64,000 nt of DNA from positions 182,928-246,927 of the forward strand of contig NZ_KB893649.1 in the NCBI RefSeq assembly GCF_000374125.1, written 5' to 3'. Below the pieces are notes generated by a model. The model made no database searches. It had not been told where the DNA came from and saw only the letters and a program-made list of their open reading frames with translations. Below, in pieces: positions 33,808-42,503 of this stretch. This DNA comes from Niabella aurantiaca DSM 17617. GTDB taxonomy: Bacteria; Bacteroidota; Bacteroidia; Chitinophagales; Chitinophagaceae. How positions within the stretch are numbered: position 1 is the stretch's first letter; each line of letters begins with the position of its first letter. A program made the position numbers and the translations under genes.

Positions 33808-34308
33808 TTAATCCAAAACAACAACGATCTGTACCGGGCCTCTTACCTCTCCTTCGGCCATATTGTTCCGGGCAACGATCAGGGTATAAGTTCCCTTCCT
33901 GTTTGTTTTATACTCCATGGCGGCGCCAAACGGCCCGTCGGTCTTGCCGTCCGGCATCTCGATCTGACTGATCCGTATATTGCGTTCCCGGCCTTCCGGC
34001 TTTAGTTGCGCCGTCAAATGCCGGGTGTTGGTCACGGGTATTTGAATATGCACCTGCTGGTAGTCCTTCCGGATCTCTGTGGAAAGGGTGTCTGTATTTC
34101 TTTTAACCGTCAGCGCAATTACAGAATCCTTCTGGTCCGCAGGCGCCGGTATGGGATCGGCTATGTTGCCGTTATGAGGTAACGGGCTCTGCCCGTGCCC
34201 GCTCAGGTTGCTGTCGCGATCCTGTTGCAATGGCCGGGAATGATCCGGGTTGTGGCAGGCATATGCCAATCCGGAAAGCAGGACGATGTATAGAGGGAGT
34301 CTCCGCAT
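33808..34308 (-). CDS. Putative lipoprotein of unknown function
   Basis: A 166-residue protein with a lipoprotein signal (MRRLPLYIVLLSGLAYAC; lipobox LAYAC, lipidated Cys18). A disordered, Pro/Asp/His-rich stretch follows (about 19-60). The folded part is a beta-sandwich-like domain: VIALTVKRNTDTLSTEIRKD, VTNTRHLTAQLKPEG, GPFGAAMEYKTNRKGTYTLI and VARNNMAEGEVRGPVQIVV. I do not recognise the family. It would face the periplasm or cell surface. It is divergent from the YbjQ-family gene with 43 nt between starts. Confidence 0.8.
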   Translation of the reverse strand: MRRLPLYIVLLSGLAYACHNPDHSRPLQQDRDSNLSGHGQSPLPHNGNIADPIPAPADQKDSVIALTVKRNTDTLSTEIRKDYQQVHIQIPVTNTRHLTAQLKPEGRERNIRISQIEMPDGKTDGPFGAAMEYKTNRKGTYTLIVARNNMAEGEVRGPVQIVVVLD

Positions 34309-34351
34309 GATGCATAAAATTTTGTAGGTTTACAAAAATATCAAATCTGTT

Positions 34352-34690
34352 ATGAACAAGAAATTTATACTTTCCACCACCGCGACCCTTAGCTTAAAAA
34401 ATGCGGAGATTGTAGAATATTGTGGCATTGTATCAGGGGAAACCGTTATCGGCGCCAATATTGTCCGGGACTTTTTTGCAGGGATCCGAGACATCGTTGG
34501 TGGCCGTTCCGGCTCCTATGAAGAAGTGCTGCGTGAAGCAAAAGACACAGCCATCCGGGAAATGCAGGAATACGCGGTCCAACTGGGAGCAAACGGAGTG
34601 ATTGGTGTGGACCTGGACTATGAGACCATCGGGCAAAGCATGCTGATGGTTACTGCCAGTGGTACCGCGGTGAAAATTGAAGGGATCTGA
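34352..34690 (+). CDS. YbjQ/UPF0145 family protein
   Basis: A 112-residue protein of the YbjQ (DUF74, heavy-metal-binding-like) family. Hallmarks are [40 protein letters not shown], and [20 protein letters not shown], the pentamer-forming glycine-rich core. Biochemical function is not established. It is a single gene facing away from a lipoprotein gene. Confidence 0.93.
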   Translation: MNKKFILSTTATLSLKNAEIVEYCGIVSGETVIGANIVRDFFAGIRDIVGGRSGSYEEVLREAKDTAIREMQEYAVQLGANGVIGVDLDYETIGQSMLMVTASGTAVKIEGI

Positions 34691-34822
34691 CCCCGGCCAT
34701 TGCGGCAGACCGGATGATGGTCAGGCAACAGCAATGAACAAACGGTCGTTACAAATTGATTAAAAAATATTGAAAACCAGGCAACCGTAAAACTGCCATC
34801 ATCGTCTTATTCCCGATTGAAT

Positions 34823-34903
34823 AAAAAAAATCCCCAACATTGTTACACGTTGGGGACCTTCATCAAAAACCATTAACCATTAAACCTTATCCTATGAAAA
34901 TTC
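34823..34903 (-). ncRNA. Candidate small RNA defined by promoter and terminator
   Basis: The promoter on the minus strand is TTTG (34936-34939), exactly 19 nt, then TAAATTTG (34909-34916), a full match. The terminator is TCCCCAAC (34831-34838) paired with GTTGGGGA (34849-34856), with eight T following on the minus strand (34823-34830). The predicted transcript is about 80 nt. It has no good ORF. The stretch complementary to its 5' half reads like a translation start region on the plus strand (CCTTATCCTATGAAAA), so base pairing with mRNA leaders is conceivable. The start is estimated, not mapped. Confidence 0.5.
34831..34856 (-). terminator. Intrinsic terminator (minus strand)
   Basis: Perfect 8-bp stem with a 10-nt loop; eight T follow on the minus strand only, so it does not terminate the plus-strand YbjQ transcript in the usual way. 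Confidence 0.75.
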
Positions 34904-34908
34904 AATTT

Positions 34909-34939
34909 CAAATTTATAAACTATTTCCTATATTTCAAA
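34909..34939 (-). promoter_or_regulatory. Full-consensus promoter of the candidate small RNA
   Basis: Both promoter elements match perfectly with 19-nt spacing on the minus strand; a second TACTTTTG box overlaps the -33 position. Confidence 0.6.
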
Positions 34940-35020
34940 AGTAATATTTTGAAGTAAGGGAAATTTTCACATTTTATTATCAATTTATTTCCTGCCAAAC
35001 CCCTAATAATCTAAAAATCA

Positions 35021-35593
35021 ATGCAAAAAAAAGTTGTAGTGGCCATTACCGGTGCAAGCGGCTCTATTTACCCTGCGCGGCTGCTATCAAAGCTTTTACA
35101 AATACAGAACCAGTGGAGTGCAATTGGCGTGGTGGTAACCAACAATGCAAAAGAAGTATGGCAGGTAGAAACGGGCACAACCTTTAAGCCGGAACCTGCT
35201 TTTTCCTACTATTCCACTACCGATTTCAATGCCCCTTTTGCTTCCGGCAGTGGCCGTTTTGACACCATGATCATCATTCCTTGCTCCATGGGAGTGCTGG
35301 GCCGCATTGCTGCGGGCATTTCCAACGACCTGATCACACGTGCGGCAGATGTGGTCTTAAAGGAACGGCGCAAATTGATCTGCGTTGTCCGCGAAACGCC
35401 TTACAGCTTGGTGCATATAAAGAATATGGAGGCGCTCACCCTGGCAGGCGGCATCATTTGCCCCGCTACCCCTTCTTATTACAGCAAGCCTCAAACAATT
35501 GAAGCCGTTGCCGATACGGTGGTGGACCGGGTGCTGGATCTGGCGGGTTTTGACATTGCCTCCTACCGCTGGGGCCAGGAGCCGGACTCCTAA
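35021..35593 (+). CDS. ubiX: Flavin prenyltransferase
   Basis: A 190-residue UbiX/Pad1 family enzyme that prenylates FMN to make the cofactor used by UbiD-type decarboxylases. Signatures are VVAITGASGSIYPARLLSKL (FMN loop), FASGSGRFDTMIIIPCSMGVLGRIAAGISNDLITRAADVVLKERR, and VVRETPYSLVHIKNMEALTLAGGIICPATPSYYSKPQ. Length is normal. No UbiD partner is in the window. It is a single gene in a gene-sparse area. Confidence 0.96.
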   Translation: MQKKVVVAITGASGSIYPARLLSKLLQIQNQWSAIGVVVTNNAKEVWQVETGTTFKPEPAFSYYSTTDFNAPFASGSGRFDTMIIIPCSMGVLGRIAAGISNDLITRAADVVLKERRKLICVVRETPYSLVHIKNMEALTLAGGIICPATPSYYSKPQTIEAVADTVVDRVLDLAGFDIASYRWGQEPDS

Positions 35594-35968
35594 GCGGCCA
35601 CGTGTCCCATCTGGCGGAGGCCATGCGTGGGTAGCGCCTCATAGCTGTATGCTTTTTCAAGAAAATTTCTGGCAAAAACCTTGCAGCGACGGGTTAGCGG
35701 TTAACAGGAGAATGGGTTAGCAGACGTTCCTTCCCTGCTCCCCGCGCGCTTCGCGGTTCATTTCCCCGCAAGGATCGCAAGGGTTTTACAATTTATTTTC
35801 CCTGCGTTCTTTCGAGATCAATTTGCGTTTCAGCAACCATGATAGTATGCTCCCTCAACAAGATAGGACCACATCTTTTTTACGGTCTTTATAGCGTTAT
35901 ACAGAATGGTCCCCAAATAAAAAAGCCATCCTGTTAAAGATGGCTTGTTCCTATCTGTTGATCCCTGC
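35594..35968. other. Spacer between ubiX and a convergent gene
   Basis: No ORF with coding features. The only structure seen is the terminator at 35923-35946. Confidence 0.45.
35923..35946 (-). terminator. Terminator of the DsbD-N-like gene
   Basis: AAGCCATC (35923-35930) and GATGGCTT (35939-35946) form a perfect 8-bp stem; on the minus strand TTTTT follows. It lies 23 nt past the stop codon. Confidence 0.75.
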
Positions 35969-36421
35969 TTATCCCAAAGGCACATTAAAAGGCACTTTTT
36001 TTGGAGGCAGGCATTGTTTATCGTCGCAGGTCTGGTATTCCACGGTTCCCGACAGGGAGGTTTTTGCCGGAGCCTTCAACGTTACCTTCTGAACAAAAGT
36101 AACGGTGTTCGCATATTGATGGGCGGTGGAATTGGTGGTGGCGTCATGAAATTTTTCCATTTTTCCCAGTTCCTTTACATTGCCGGCCCTTACGATCAGC
36201 GGGTTGTTGGTAAAGTCTACCTTTGTAGGATAGGCAATAGCACCCTTAGGCTGGGTTTGGGAATAAAGATGCCAGCCGCTTTTCAGGGTAGCCACCATCT
36301 TCACTTCATATACTTTTGCGCTTATTTTTTTTGCGGAGAACTTCCAGCTTGCAGGATCAGCCTGCGCTTTCACACTGCCAAACGCCAGTACGGTCAATAA
36401 TCCCAATAGAATACGTTTCAT
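35969..36421 (-). CDS. Exported DsbD N-terminal-domain-like protein
   Basis: A 150-residue protein with a signal peptide (MKRILLGLLTVLAFGSVKAQ) and a single domain like the alpha domain of thiol:disulfide interchange protein DsbD. Evidence is GWHLYSQTQPKGAIAYPTKV, and near the C-terminus VEYQTCDDKQCLPPKKVPFN with the redox CxxxxC pair. The transmembrane and thioredoxin parts of DsbD are missing, so it is a stand-alone electron-accepting domain or a partner of a separately encoded DsbD. It lies 90 nt downstream of purQ on the same strand and may be read through from it. Confidence 0.88.
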   Translation of the reverse strand: MKRILLGLLTVLAFGSVKAQADPASWKFSAKKISAKVYEVKMVATLKSGWHLYSQTQPKGAIAYPTKVDFTNNPLIVRAGNVKELGKMEKFHDATTNSTAHQYANTVTFVQKVTLKAPAKTSLSGTVEYQTCDDKQCLPPKKVPFNVPLG

Positions 36422-36511
36422 TGCTGTCGATTTTAATTTTACAAATGCAAAGGTATCACCTGATTCCTTTACAAAAACATAAAATGAATTGTTTAACGAA
36501 TGACGTTAAAA

Positions 36512-37225
36512 TTAAGAGACCAGTTGTCTGGCCATTAAAAGGGAGGTAAGGATCTTCTTACCATCTTCGTTGCCCAAAACGGCACTGCAGGCCCGCTCGG
36601 GGTGCGGCATCATGCCAAACACATTCCTTTGCGCATTGCTGATACCGGCAATATTGTCAATGGCTCCGTTGGGATTGCTTTCAGGTGTTTCCTTCCCTGT
36701 GGCATCGCAGTACCGGAAAAGGATCTGTCCGTTGGCCTTTAATGCTTCCAGGGTTGCAGGGTCTGCATAAAACCGTCCTTCCCCATGAGCAACGGGTATT
36801 TTATACACTCCCTGGAACCGACCGGCGTCTTCCTTCAGCTGCTCTTTATAAGAACCCTCGGCCTTTATAAAAATATTCTTGCAAATGTATTGCTGGCGTT
36901 CATTACGCAACAGCGCGCCCGGCAGCAGGCCCGATTCGCAGAGGATCTGAAACCCGTTGCATACCCCATATACTTTTCCTCCGTCGTTTGCAAATGCAAT
37001 CACCTGTTTCATAATGGGGCTGAAGCGGGCAATAGCGCCGCACCGCAGATAATCACCATAAGAAAAACCGCCTGGTAAAACGATGCAGTCCTCCGTGGTA
37101 AATGCACTGATATCTTCACTTTTGTGCCAAAGCGGAACTACTTCCTGGTTCAGATCATATTGTAAAGCGTCCAACATATCCCGGTCGCAATTGGATCCGG
37201 GGAATACAACTACTCCAAATTTCAT
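36512..37225 (-). CDS. purQ: Phosphoribosylformylglycinamidine synthase subunit PurQ
   Basis: A 237-residue class I glutamine amidotransferase that supplies ammonia to FGAM synthase in purine synthesis. I start it at ATG 37225 (MKFGVVVFPGSNCDRDM), the family N-terminus, not at the upstream in-frame codon at 37270. Motifs are VLPGGFSYGDYLRCGAIAR, the nucleophile elbow VYGVCNGFQILCESGLLPGAL (Cys89), and FGMMPHPERAC with the His-Glu of the triad. It is a separate small subunit, so the organism should have a matching PurL and PurS elsewhere. Confidence 0.96.
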   Translation of the reverse strand: MKFGVVVFPGSNCDRDMLDALQYDLNQEVVPLWHKSEDISAFTTEDCIVLPGGFSYGDYLRCGAIARFSPIMKQVIAFANDGGKVYGVCNGFQILCESGLLPGALLRNERQQYICKNIFIKAEGSYKEQLKEDAGRFQGVYKIPVAHGEGRFYADPATLEALKANGQILFRYCDATGKETPESNPNGAIDNIAGISNAQRNVFGMMPHPERACSAVLGNEDGKKILTSLLMARQLVS

Positions 37226-37421
37226 GCGTATTATTGATTTATGGTTCAACCAAGGTGCAAAGATAACCAAAGCCGGGGGATTTTGAGGACGAGAATCCAG
37301 ATTTGAGCGCTGAGATCTGAGAGCAGGGCCCGGCTATCAGCGTTCTGGGGCCGGACATCCGTTACCGGAACATCAAACCTGAAAATGTCAAACCCCAAAC
37401 AAAAAACCTCACCCCTCCCGT

Positions 37422-38426
37422 TTACCGGTACCCCGCAATTTCGATCATTATGATATACCCCACTGTTAACCAAAAAGCGATCAGCGGGTAAAGCCGCACT
37501 TCACTGTTCTGATAACCAAAACCATGCACTGCTGCGCAAGGAGCCAGGATCAGCACCCAATTTGTAAAAGCCGGGCCCGGATTCACAAACGCGATCGCTA
37601 CTGATACCACAAAATAAAGCAGGAACAATATCCACCCCTTACGCACCTGGATCAGCATTTTTGAAGAAAGTGCATTGATCGAATAAATGCCCGCCAGCAA
37701 TGGCAGGATCGTGAGGAACAGGGCTCCGGCGAACCAAAGCTGCTGCTTTTTCAGGCTGATCCCTACAGAAAATGGCTCCAGGAGGGTATATACGGTTGCC
37801 CATTGATCCGTTAAAAACAGATAAATCAGGTAAAAATAATAGGGCGTCAGAAATCCAAACACCAGCAATAACCATTCGTTCACCCGGAACGGCCTCAGCA
37901 TGGCCAATGCCAGGAAGCCCCAAACAAGAAAAAATACCGCGGGTTGAAAAAACATGGTAGCGCCACCCAGCACCAGGCCGCAATTAAAGATAAGGGCCCT
38001 GGCGTCGGGATGACTATGTGCCCTGAAAATAAAGATAAATGCCAGCAGGAACAGGAAGGAAACAATCAGCGGAGCCGATAGATAATTAAACTCAGGAATA
38101 AAAGAGGAGACCAGCATTAACGCCATGCCCGGCAGATAATTCGCCCGGTTCACCAGTCGCTGGTTGTTGATAAAATTGGTAAGGAGGTACGCCTGCCAGA
38201 ACAAAAGAAGAAAGGCAGCAATGGCAAAAAAAGAAGGGAACACCGATGTTACAGGCTCCAGGAACCGGAGCAACCGGTCGTAAAGAAACCCATCCTGTGG
38301 GCGGGCCACCAAATGCCTGTTGCTTTGCGCAGCGGGCAGCAGCAGCCAGGGCAATTTCAGCAACAGCCCCAGCATGAAAATCATAATAAGATTTCCCGGG
38401 TTCTTTTGTTTAAAAACTCCAATCAC
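37422..38426 (-). CDS. DUF6427 family integral membrane protein
   Basis: A 334-residue membrane protein with about nine to ten hydrophobic segments and a short cytosolic N-terminus (MIGVFKQKNPGNLIMIFMLG). The pattern matches the Bacteroidota DUF6427 family: RLLRFLEPVTSVFPSFFAIA, INNQRLVNRANYLPGMALML, FFQPAVFFLVWGFLALAMLR and PYYFYLIYLFLTDQW. The fold resembles multi-pass glycosyltransferase-like or polytopic proteins but no catalytic motif stands out. Function is unknown. It is on the same strand as purQ, 197 nt upstream of it. Confidence 0.85.
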   Translation of the reverse strand: MIGVFKQKNPGNLIMIFMLGLLLKLPWLLLPAAQSNRHLVARPQDGFLYDRLLRFLEPVTSVFPSFFAIAAFLLLFWQAYLLTNFINNQRLVNRANYLPGMALMLVSSFIPEFNYLSAPLIVSFLFLLAFIFIFRAHSHPDARALIFNCGLVLGGATMFFQPAVFFLVWGFLALAMLRPFRVNEWLLLVFGFLTPYYFYLIYLFLTDQWATVYTLLEPFSVGISLKKQQLWFAGALFLTILPLLAGIYSINALSSKMLIQVRKGWILFLLYFVVSVAIAFVNPGPAFTNWVLILAPCAAVHGFGYQNSEVRLYPLIAFWLTVGYIIMIEIAGYR

Positions 38427-38475
38427 AACAGTCAGTCATATTTGAAACAAGTTCCGGTCCGTTTATGTAGCCGGC

Positions 38476-40050
38476 TTAGAAGTTAACCTTCGCAAAAGAG
38501 ATGTTCTTTTTATATAAATAGGGAATGATCATGCTGCCGGGGCCCACTTGCTTTCCATACCGGGGCATAAAATCTACATACTTATCCTTCGCTTCTATTG
38601 GCTCCGTCTCGGTCATCTGCCCGTCTTCGGTAATGATCACATCATCGAGGTCGGAGATCTTGCCGGAGTGGTTCAGCACAAAATGCATCTCGCTGCCGTT
38701 CAGCAATACCTGATAGGAAATGGTACCATCCGTCCGGTCTTCCGATTGATGCTTAAAAATGATGTTTTCCGTAGTCCGGTTCCCTTCCCTGTCAAATGAG
38801 AACACACCGATATTGCCGGCATGGTATTGCTCGGATCCGTACCCATATCCGGTTCCCCACCAGTAGCTCCTGTAAAAGAACGGGGAATAATAATAGTAGG
38901 GCGACCAGTATCCCCCGCCCCAGGGACCCCATCCCCCCCAGCCTCCGTAAAAGCCATAGGGGCTATAAAAACCATAAGGGCCGCCCCAATAATTCCACCG
39001 GTCCCACATTCCGCCGGCATTGGTGGTATAAAGTGCTTCCGCACCTATGGAGAAGCCGCCGTTCTGGTGAATGATGATGCTGTTTATGAACAGGTCGTTA
39101 AATGCTGTTTTGCTTCCTCTTTTACCACCTACTTTTTTTCTCAGGTCATCATTAAAGGGAGTAATGGTTTCAAATAATTTCTCCTTTTCGTCCAGGCTCA
39201 GCGCATAATTGTAAATACCGGCAATATTCCCTCTTTTTTGTTTGGCATAAAAGGAGCTCATCAAATAGCGGTTATTTTCTTCATCCACTTTGAGCTTGAT
39301 ATCATCCAGGAACAGATCGCTTACGGAGAGCGGATATTCTTTATAGATATCGCTGTTCTCGGGTTTTACAATAAGTGAGGCATCCTGTATGTTTCCGCTA
39401 TTGAGACGGTTGTATTTTATAAATGCAAAATCCCCGTTGTTGGCCAGGCTGTACCCATTGAGGAAATGGCCTCCTTTATCCATGGAAACGGTATAACGGC
39501 TTTCTTTGATCAGGTTGAGCTCGCCGTCGTATAGCCGGGTTTTAAAAACATGATGGGCCGGATCTTTTTTATTGATCTTGAACAACAGGATCTTGTTGCC
39601 ATCACTGCTTTTTACCGAGCTGTTGATCTTCCGGTCTGCCTTATAGGCTATGATCGTTGTGTCCAGCGTCACCGGCTCGCCGAGGATCTTTCCGTTGGCC
39701 TCGATCCTCACTGCATTACAGAAGACCGTGTTTCCCTTTTGAAACTGGTAAAGCAGGAAGGCGTAGTTATGGAACGGATAAAAGGTCAGATCCAGCAGGT
39801 CTCCCTTTTTGGGAAGCATGGTAACCGGAACCGATTCCAGCAATTGCATGTTCTCATTAAAAACATTGATCTGGTGATTTCCCTTTACCTCTTTATAGAT
39901 AAGATAGTTATTGGCCAGTTTCCCTATGATTTCAAAATTCATCCGTTGCACGTCGGCCTTATTTACATCGGCGTACACAATACTTTGTGCGTTTGCAACG
40001 TTAATAAGGCTGAAACTAAGTAGTAACAGACTAAAAATCAACTTTTTCAT
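38476..40050 (-). CDS. Large secreted protein with W/Y/G-rich insert
   Basis: A 524-residue exported protein (signal peptide MKKLIFSLLLLSFSLINVANA). Most of it is beta-rich and could be a propeller-like fold, with recurring strands such as YKEVKGNHQINVFNENMQLL and KILLFKINKKDPAHHVF. Residues about 346-406 form a striking aromatic/glycine-rich insert (WDRWNYWGGPYGFYSPYGFY, GGWGGWGPWGGGYWSPYYYY), encoded at 38833-39015. The second half of the fold then resumes and ends SMIIPYLYKKNISFAKVNF. No named family is recognised. A cell-surface or matrix role is a guess from the insert. Same strand as the DUF6427 gene, 49 nt upstream of it. Confidence 0.8.
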   Translation of the reverse strand: MKKLIFSLLLLSFSLINVANAQSIVYADVNKADVQRMNFEIIGKLANNYLIYKEVKGNHQINVFNENMQLLESVPVTMLPKKGDLLDLTFYPFHNYAFLLYQFQKGNTVFCNAVRIEANGKILGEPVTLDTTIIAYKADRKINSSVKSSDGNKILLFKINKKDPAHHVFKTRLYDGELNLIKESRYTVSMDKGGHFLNGYSLANNGDFAFIKYNRLNSGNIQDASLIVKPENSDIYKEYPLSVSDLFLDDIKLKVDEENNRYLMSSFYAKQKRGNIAGIYNYALSLDEKEKLFETITPFNDDLRKKVGGKRGSKTAFNDLFINSIIIHQNGGFSIGAEALYTTNAGGMWDRWNYWGGPYGFYSPYGFYGGWGGWGPWGGGYWSPYYYYSPFFYRSYWWGTGYGYGSEQYHAGNIGVFSFDREGNRTTENIIFKHQSEDRTDGTISYQVLLNGSEMHFVLNHSGKISDLDDVIITEDGQMTETEPIEAKDKYVDFMPRYGKQVGPGSMIIPYLYKKNISFAKVNF

Positions 40051-40250
40051 AACTCTTTTAAATATTCGATCATAAAGTTACAGCTTTCTTTTCATACCCT
40101 GTCAGCTTTTAACAAAGCCTGTTACCAGGGGAAAAATATAGTGAAAGGCGGTAATAAAATAAGTTTTTTCTTTATTAATCTTTGTTTAAACTTTGCTGCT
40201 TAATTGCAGAATAAAAGGACTCATACCAAGTGAAAGCTTCGACAAACAAA

Positions 40251-42209
40251 ATGACGGCCGCCGGCCTGCTGGTTGCGTTGGGAATTATTTATGGGGACAT
40301 TGGCACTTCCCCGCTGTATGTGTTTAACGCGATCATCGGGAACCGGGAGGTGAACGAGCTGCTTGTAATCGGGTCCCTGTCCTGCATCATCTGGACCCTG
40401 ACGCTGCAAACCACCATCAAATACGTGGTGCTCATTTTAAGGGCCGACAACCGGGGGGAGGGCGGTACGTTCGCCCTGTTTGCCCTGGTCCGGCGGCGAC
40501 GAAAATGGCTGGTCCTACCCGCCATGATCGGCGGCGCGGCAATGATCGCCGACGGGATCATCACCCCCCCAATGACCATAACCTCCGCCGTTGAAGGGTT
40601 ATCCATCCTGCCTTCGCTCCGGCATATGTCTACCAACACTGTTGTTCTTATTGTTCTCTGTATCCTGTGCGCGTTCTTCTTCCTGCAGCAATTCGGAACG
40701 GCTTCCATCGGTAAAATATTCGGCCCCGTAATGTTCCTCTGGTTCACCATGCTGGCCATTTTTGGTATTATCCATCTTTTTGACGACGTTTCTATATTCC
40801 GGGCGCTCAGTCCGCACTATGCCATTGACTTCCTGATCCGGTACCCGCACGGGTTCTGGCTGCTGGGGGCAGTATTCCTATGTACCACGGGAGCCGAGGC
40901 GCTCTATAGCGACCTGGGGCACTGCGGCCGGGAAAACATCCGCGTTTCCTGGATGTATGTAAAACTTTGCCTTCTGCTGAACTATTTTGGGCAGGGGGCT
41001 TATTTGCTGTCGCACCATAGCGGGCTTACCGTTACCGAGTCGGTTAAAAAAACACTGGGCATTAATGCCTTTTTCAACCTGATGCCCGAATGGTTTATCG
41101 TACCGGGGGTGATCATTGCCACTACCGCTGCCATCATTGCCAGCCAGGCGATGGTTTCCGGCGCCTATACCCTTATCAGCGAAGCGATGCGTTTGAACCT
41201 CTGGCCCAAGGTAAAAATAAGATACCCATCCGAGGCAAAAGGCCAGTTGTTTATCCCTGCCATCAACACGCTGATGTTTGTGGGCTGCGTAGGGGTGGTC
41301 CTTTATTTTCAGCAATCCTCGCGTATGGAGGCTGCTTACGGGCTGGCCATTATTGTAACGATGCTGACCACTACCATTCTTTTTGCCAATTACCTTGTGC
41401 TCAAACGGGTTAAGCCGCTTTGGGTATATGTATTTATTTCCTGCTATCTCATCATCGAAATCGCATACCTCATAGCCCTGCTGGCAAAGTTTGTGCACGG
41501 CGGGTATATTACCGTCATGATCGGTGGCCTGATGTTCCTCGTAATGTATGTCTGGTTCCGCGCCCGCAAGATCAAGAACCGTTATGTGGAATTTGTTCGT
41601 ATGGAACATTATATTCCGAAAATGCAGGAGCTCAGTGCGGACCGCTCTATTGCAAAATACGCCACACACCTGATCTATCTTACCAGTGCCGACAACCCCC
41701 GGGAGATCGAGCACAAGATCATTTACTCCATCCTGAATAAAAAGCCCAAGCGGGCCGATATCTACTGGTTTGTACACGTGGATACCCTGGATGATCCATA
41801 TACCGCGGAGTACAAAGTAGAGCATATCATTCCCAACGACATCATCCGTATCGACTTCCGGCTGGGTTTCCGCATACAACCCCGGATCAATATCATGTTC
41901 AAAAAAGTCGTGGAAGACCTTGTGGTCAACAACGAGGTAAACATCATCAGCCGCTACGAAAGCCTGGCCAGCAGCAACACGGTCGGGGATTTCCAGTTTA
42001 TGGTGATGGAAAAATACCTTAGCCCGGATAATGATCTGCCATTTATGGAAAAGATCACTATGAAACTGCATTTCCTCATCAAACAGATCAGCCTTTCCGA
42101 GGAGAAAGGTTTCGGGCTGGATCTCTCCAATGTGACCGTAGAAAAGTTCCCGCTGATCGTGGCGCCGCTTACCAGCGTAAAGCTGAACCGGATCCAGGAT
42201 CCCGAGTAA
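40251..42209 (+). CDS. kup: KUP-family potassium uptake protein
   Basis: A 652-residue potassium transporter. Motifs are GIIYGDIGTSPLYVFNAI, ADNRGEGGTFALFALVRRR, GGAAMIADGIITPPMTITSAVEGL, YFGQGAYLLSH and ATTAAIIASQAMVSGAY, the conserved KUP core of twelve transmembrane helices. A C-terminal cytosolic domain follows (about residues 440-650). I prefer ATG 40251 (MTAAGLLVALGIIYGD); an in-frame GTG at 40230 would add seven residues. It should import K+ with protons. The next gene is convergent, so it is monocistronic. Confidence 0.95.
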   Translation: MTAAGLLVALGIIYGDIGTSPLYVFNAIIGNREVNELLVIGSLSCIIWTLTLQTTIKYVVLILRADNRGEGGTFALFALVRRRRKWLVLPAMIGGAAMIADGIITPPMTITSAVEGLSILPSLRHMSTNTVVLIVLCILCAFFFLQQFGTASIGKIFGPVMFLWFTMLAIFGIIHLFDDVSIFRALSPHYAIDFLIRYPHGFWLLGAVFLCTTGAEALYSDLGHCGRENIRVSWMYVKLCLLLNYFGQGAYLLSHHSGLTVTESVKKTLGINAFFNLMPEWFIVPGVIIATTAAIIASQAMVSGAYTLISEAMRLNLWPKVKIRYPSEAKGQLFIPAINTLMFVGCVGVVLYFQQSSRMEAAYGLAIIVTMLTTTILFANYLVLKRVKPLWVYVFISCYLIIEIAYLIALLAKFVHGGYITVMIGGLMFLVMYVWFRARKIKNRYVEFVRMEHYIPKMQELSADRSIAKYATHLIYLTSADNPREIEHKIIYSILNKKPKRADIYWFVHVDTLDDPYTAEYKVEHIIPNDIIRIDFRLGFRIQPRINIMFKKVVEDLVVNNEVNIISRYESLASSNTVGDFQFMVMEKYLSPDNDLPFMEKITMKLHFLIKQISLSEEKGFGLDLSNVTVEKFPLIVAPLTSVKLNRIQDPE

Positions 42210-42503
42210 TTTGTTTCAGGTTTCAGGTTTCAGCTCCGGTTCTGTGTTCAATGATCCATTGACTATTCACTATTGACTATTCACTGTTCCAGGCGTGCGC
42301 GCCGTGGCGGGTTGGATTTTCGTTTCTGCCTAGTGTGGGACGCTCAATTTCCAGCTCTTATGACCTTTACAGGAGTAAGACTATTGAGCAACAACATCTT
42401 TACTTTTACATTTAAAGTTTTTTATTCAATATTTGACATTCCACGAAGGGGAAAGGAACGGCATCTTCATTCCCACATTTTCAAATTCTCCAAGGCCAAT
42501 GCC
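42210..42503. repeat. Word-like repeat tract between convergent genes
   Basis: It contains TTTCAGGTTTCAGGTTTCAG (period 7) and CTATTCACTATTGACTATTC, then lower-order words and CACATTTTCAAATTCTCC. No gene. Similar tracts are listed under findings. Confidence 0.5.

Larger units (their letters stand above)
34691..35020. other. Spacer with a minus-strand transcription unit
   Basis: No protein gene apart from a 16-codon plus-strand frame at 34894-34944. The minus strand carries a consensus promoter and an intrinsic terminator about 80 nt apart (see the ncRNA entry). Confidence 0.5.

Noticed and set aside
40878..42071. 397-codon minus-strand frame antisense to kup
   Set aside because: Shadow of a complete Kup transporter; no recognisable motifs.
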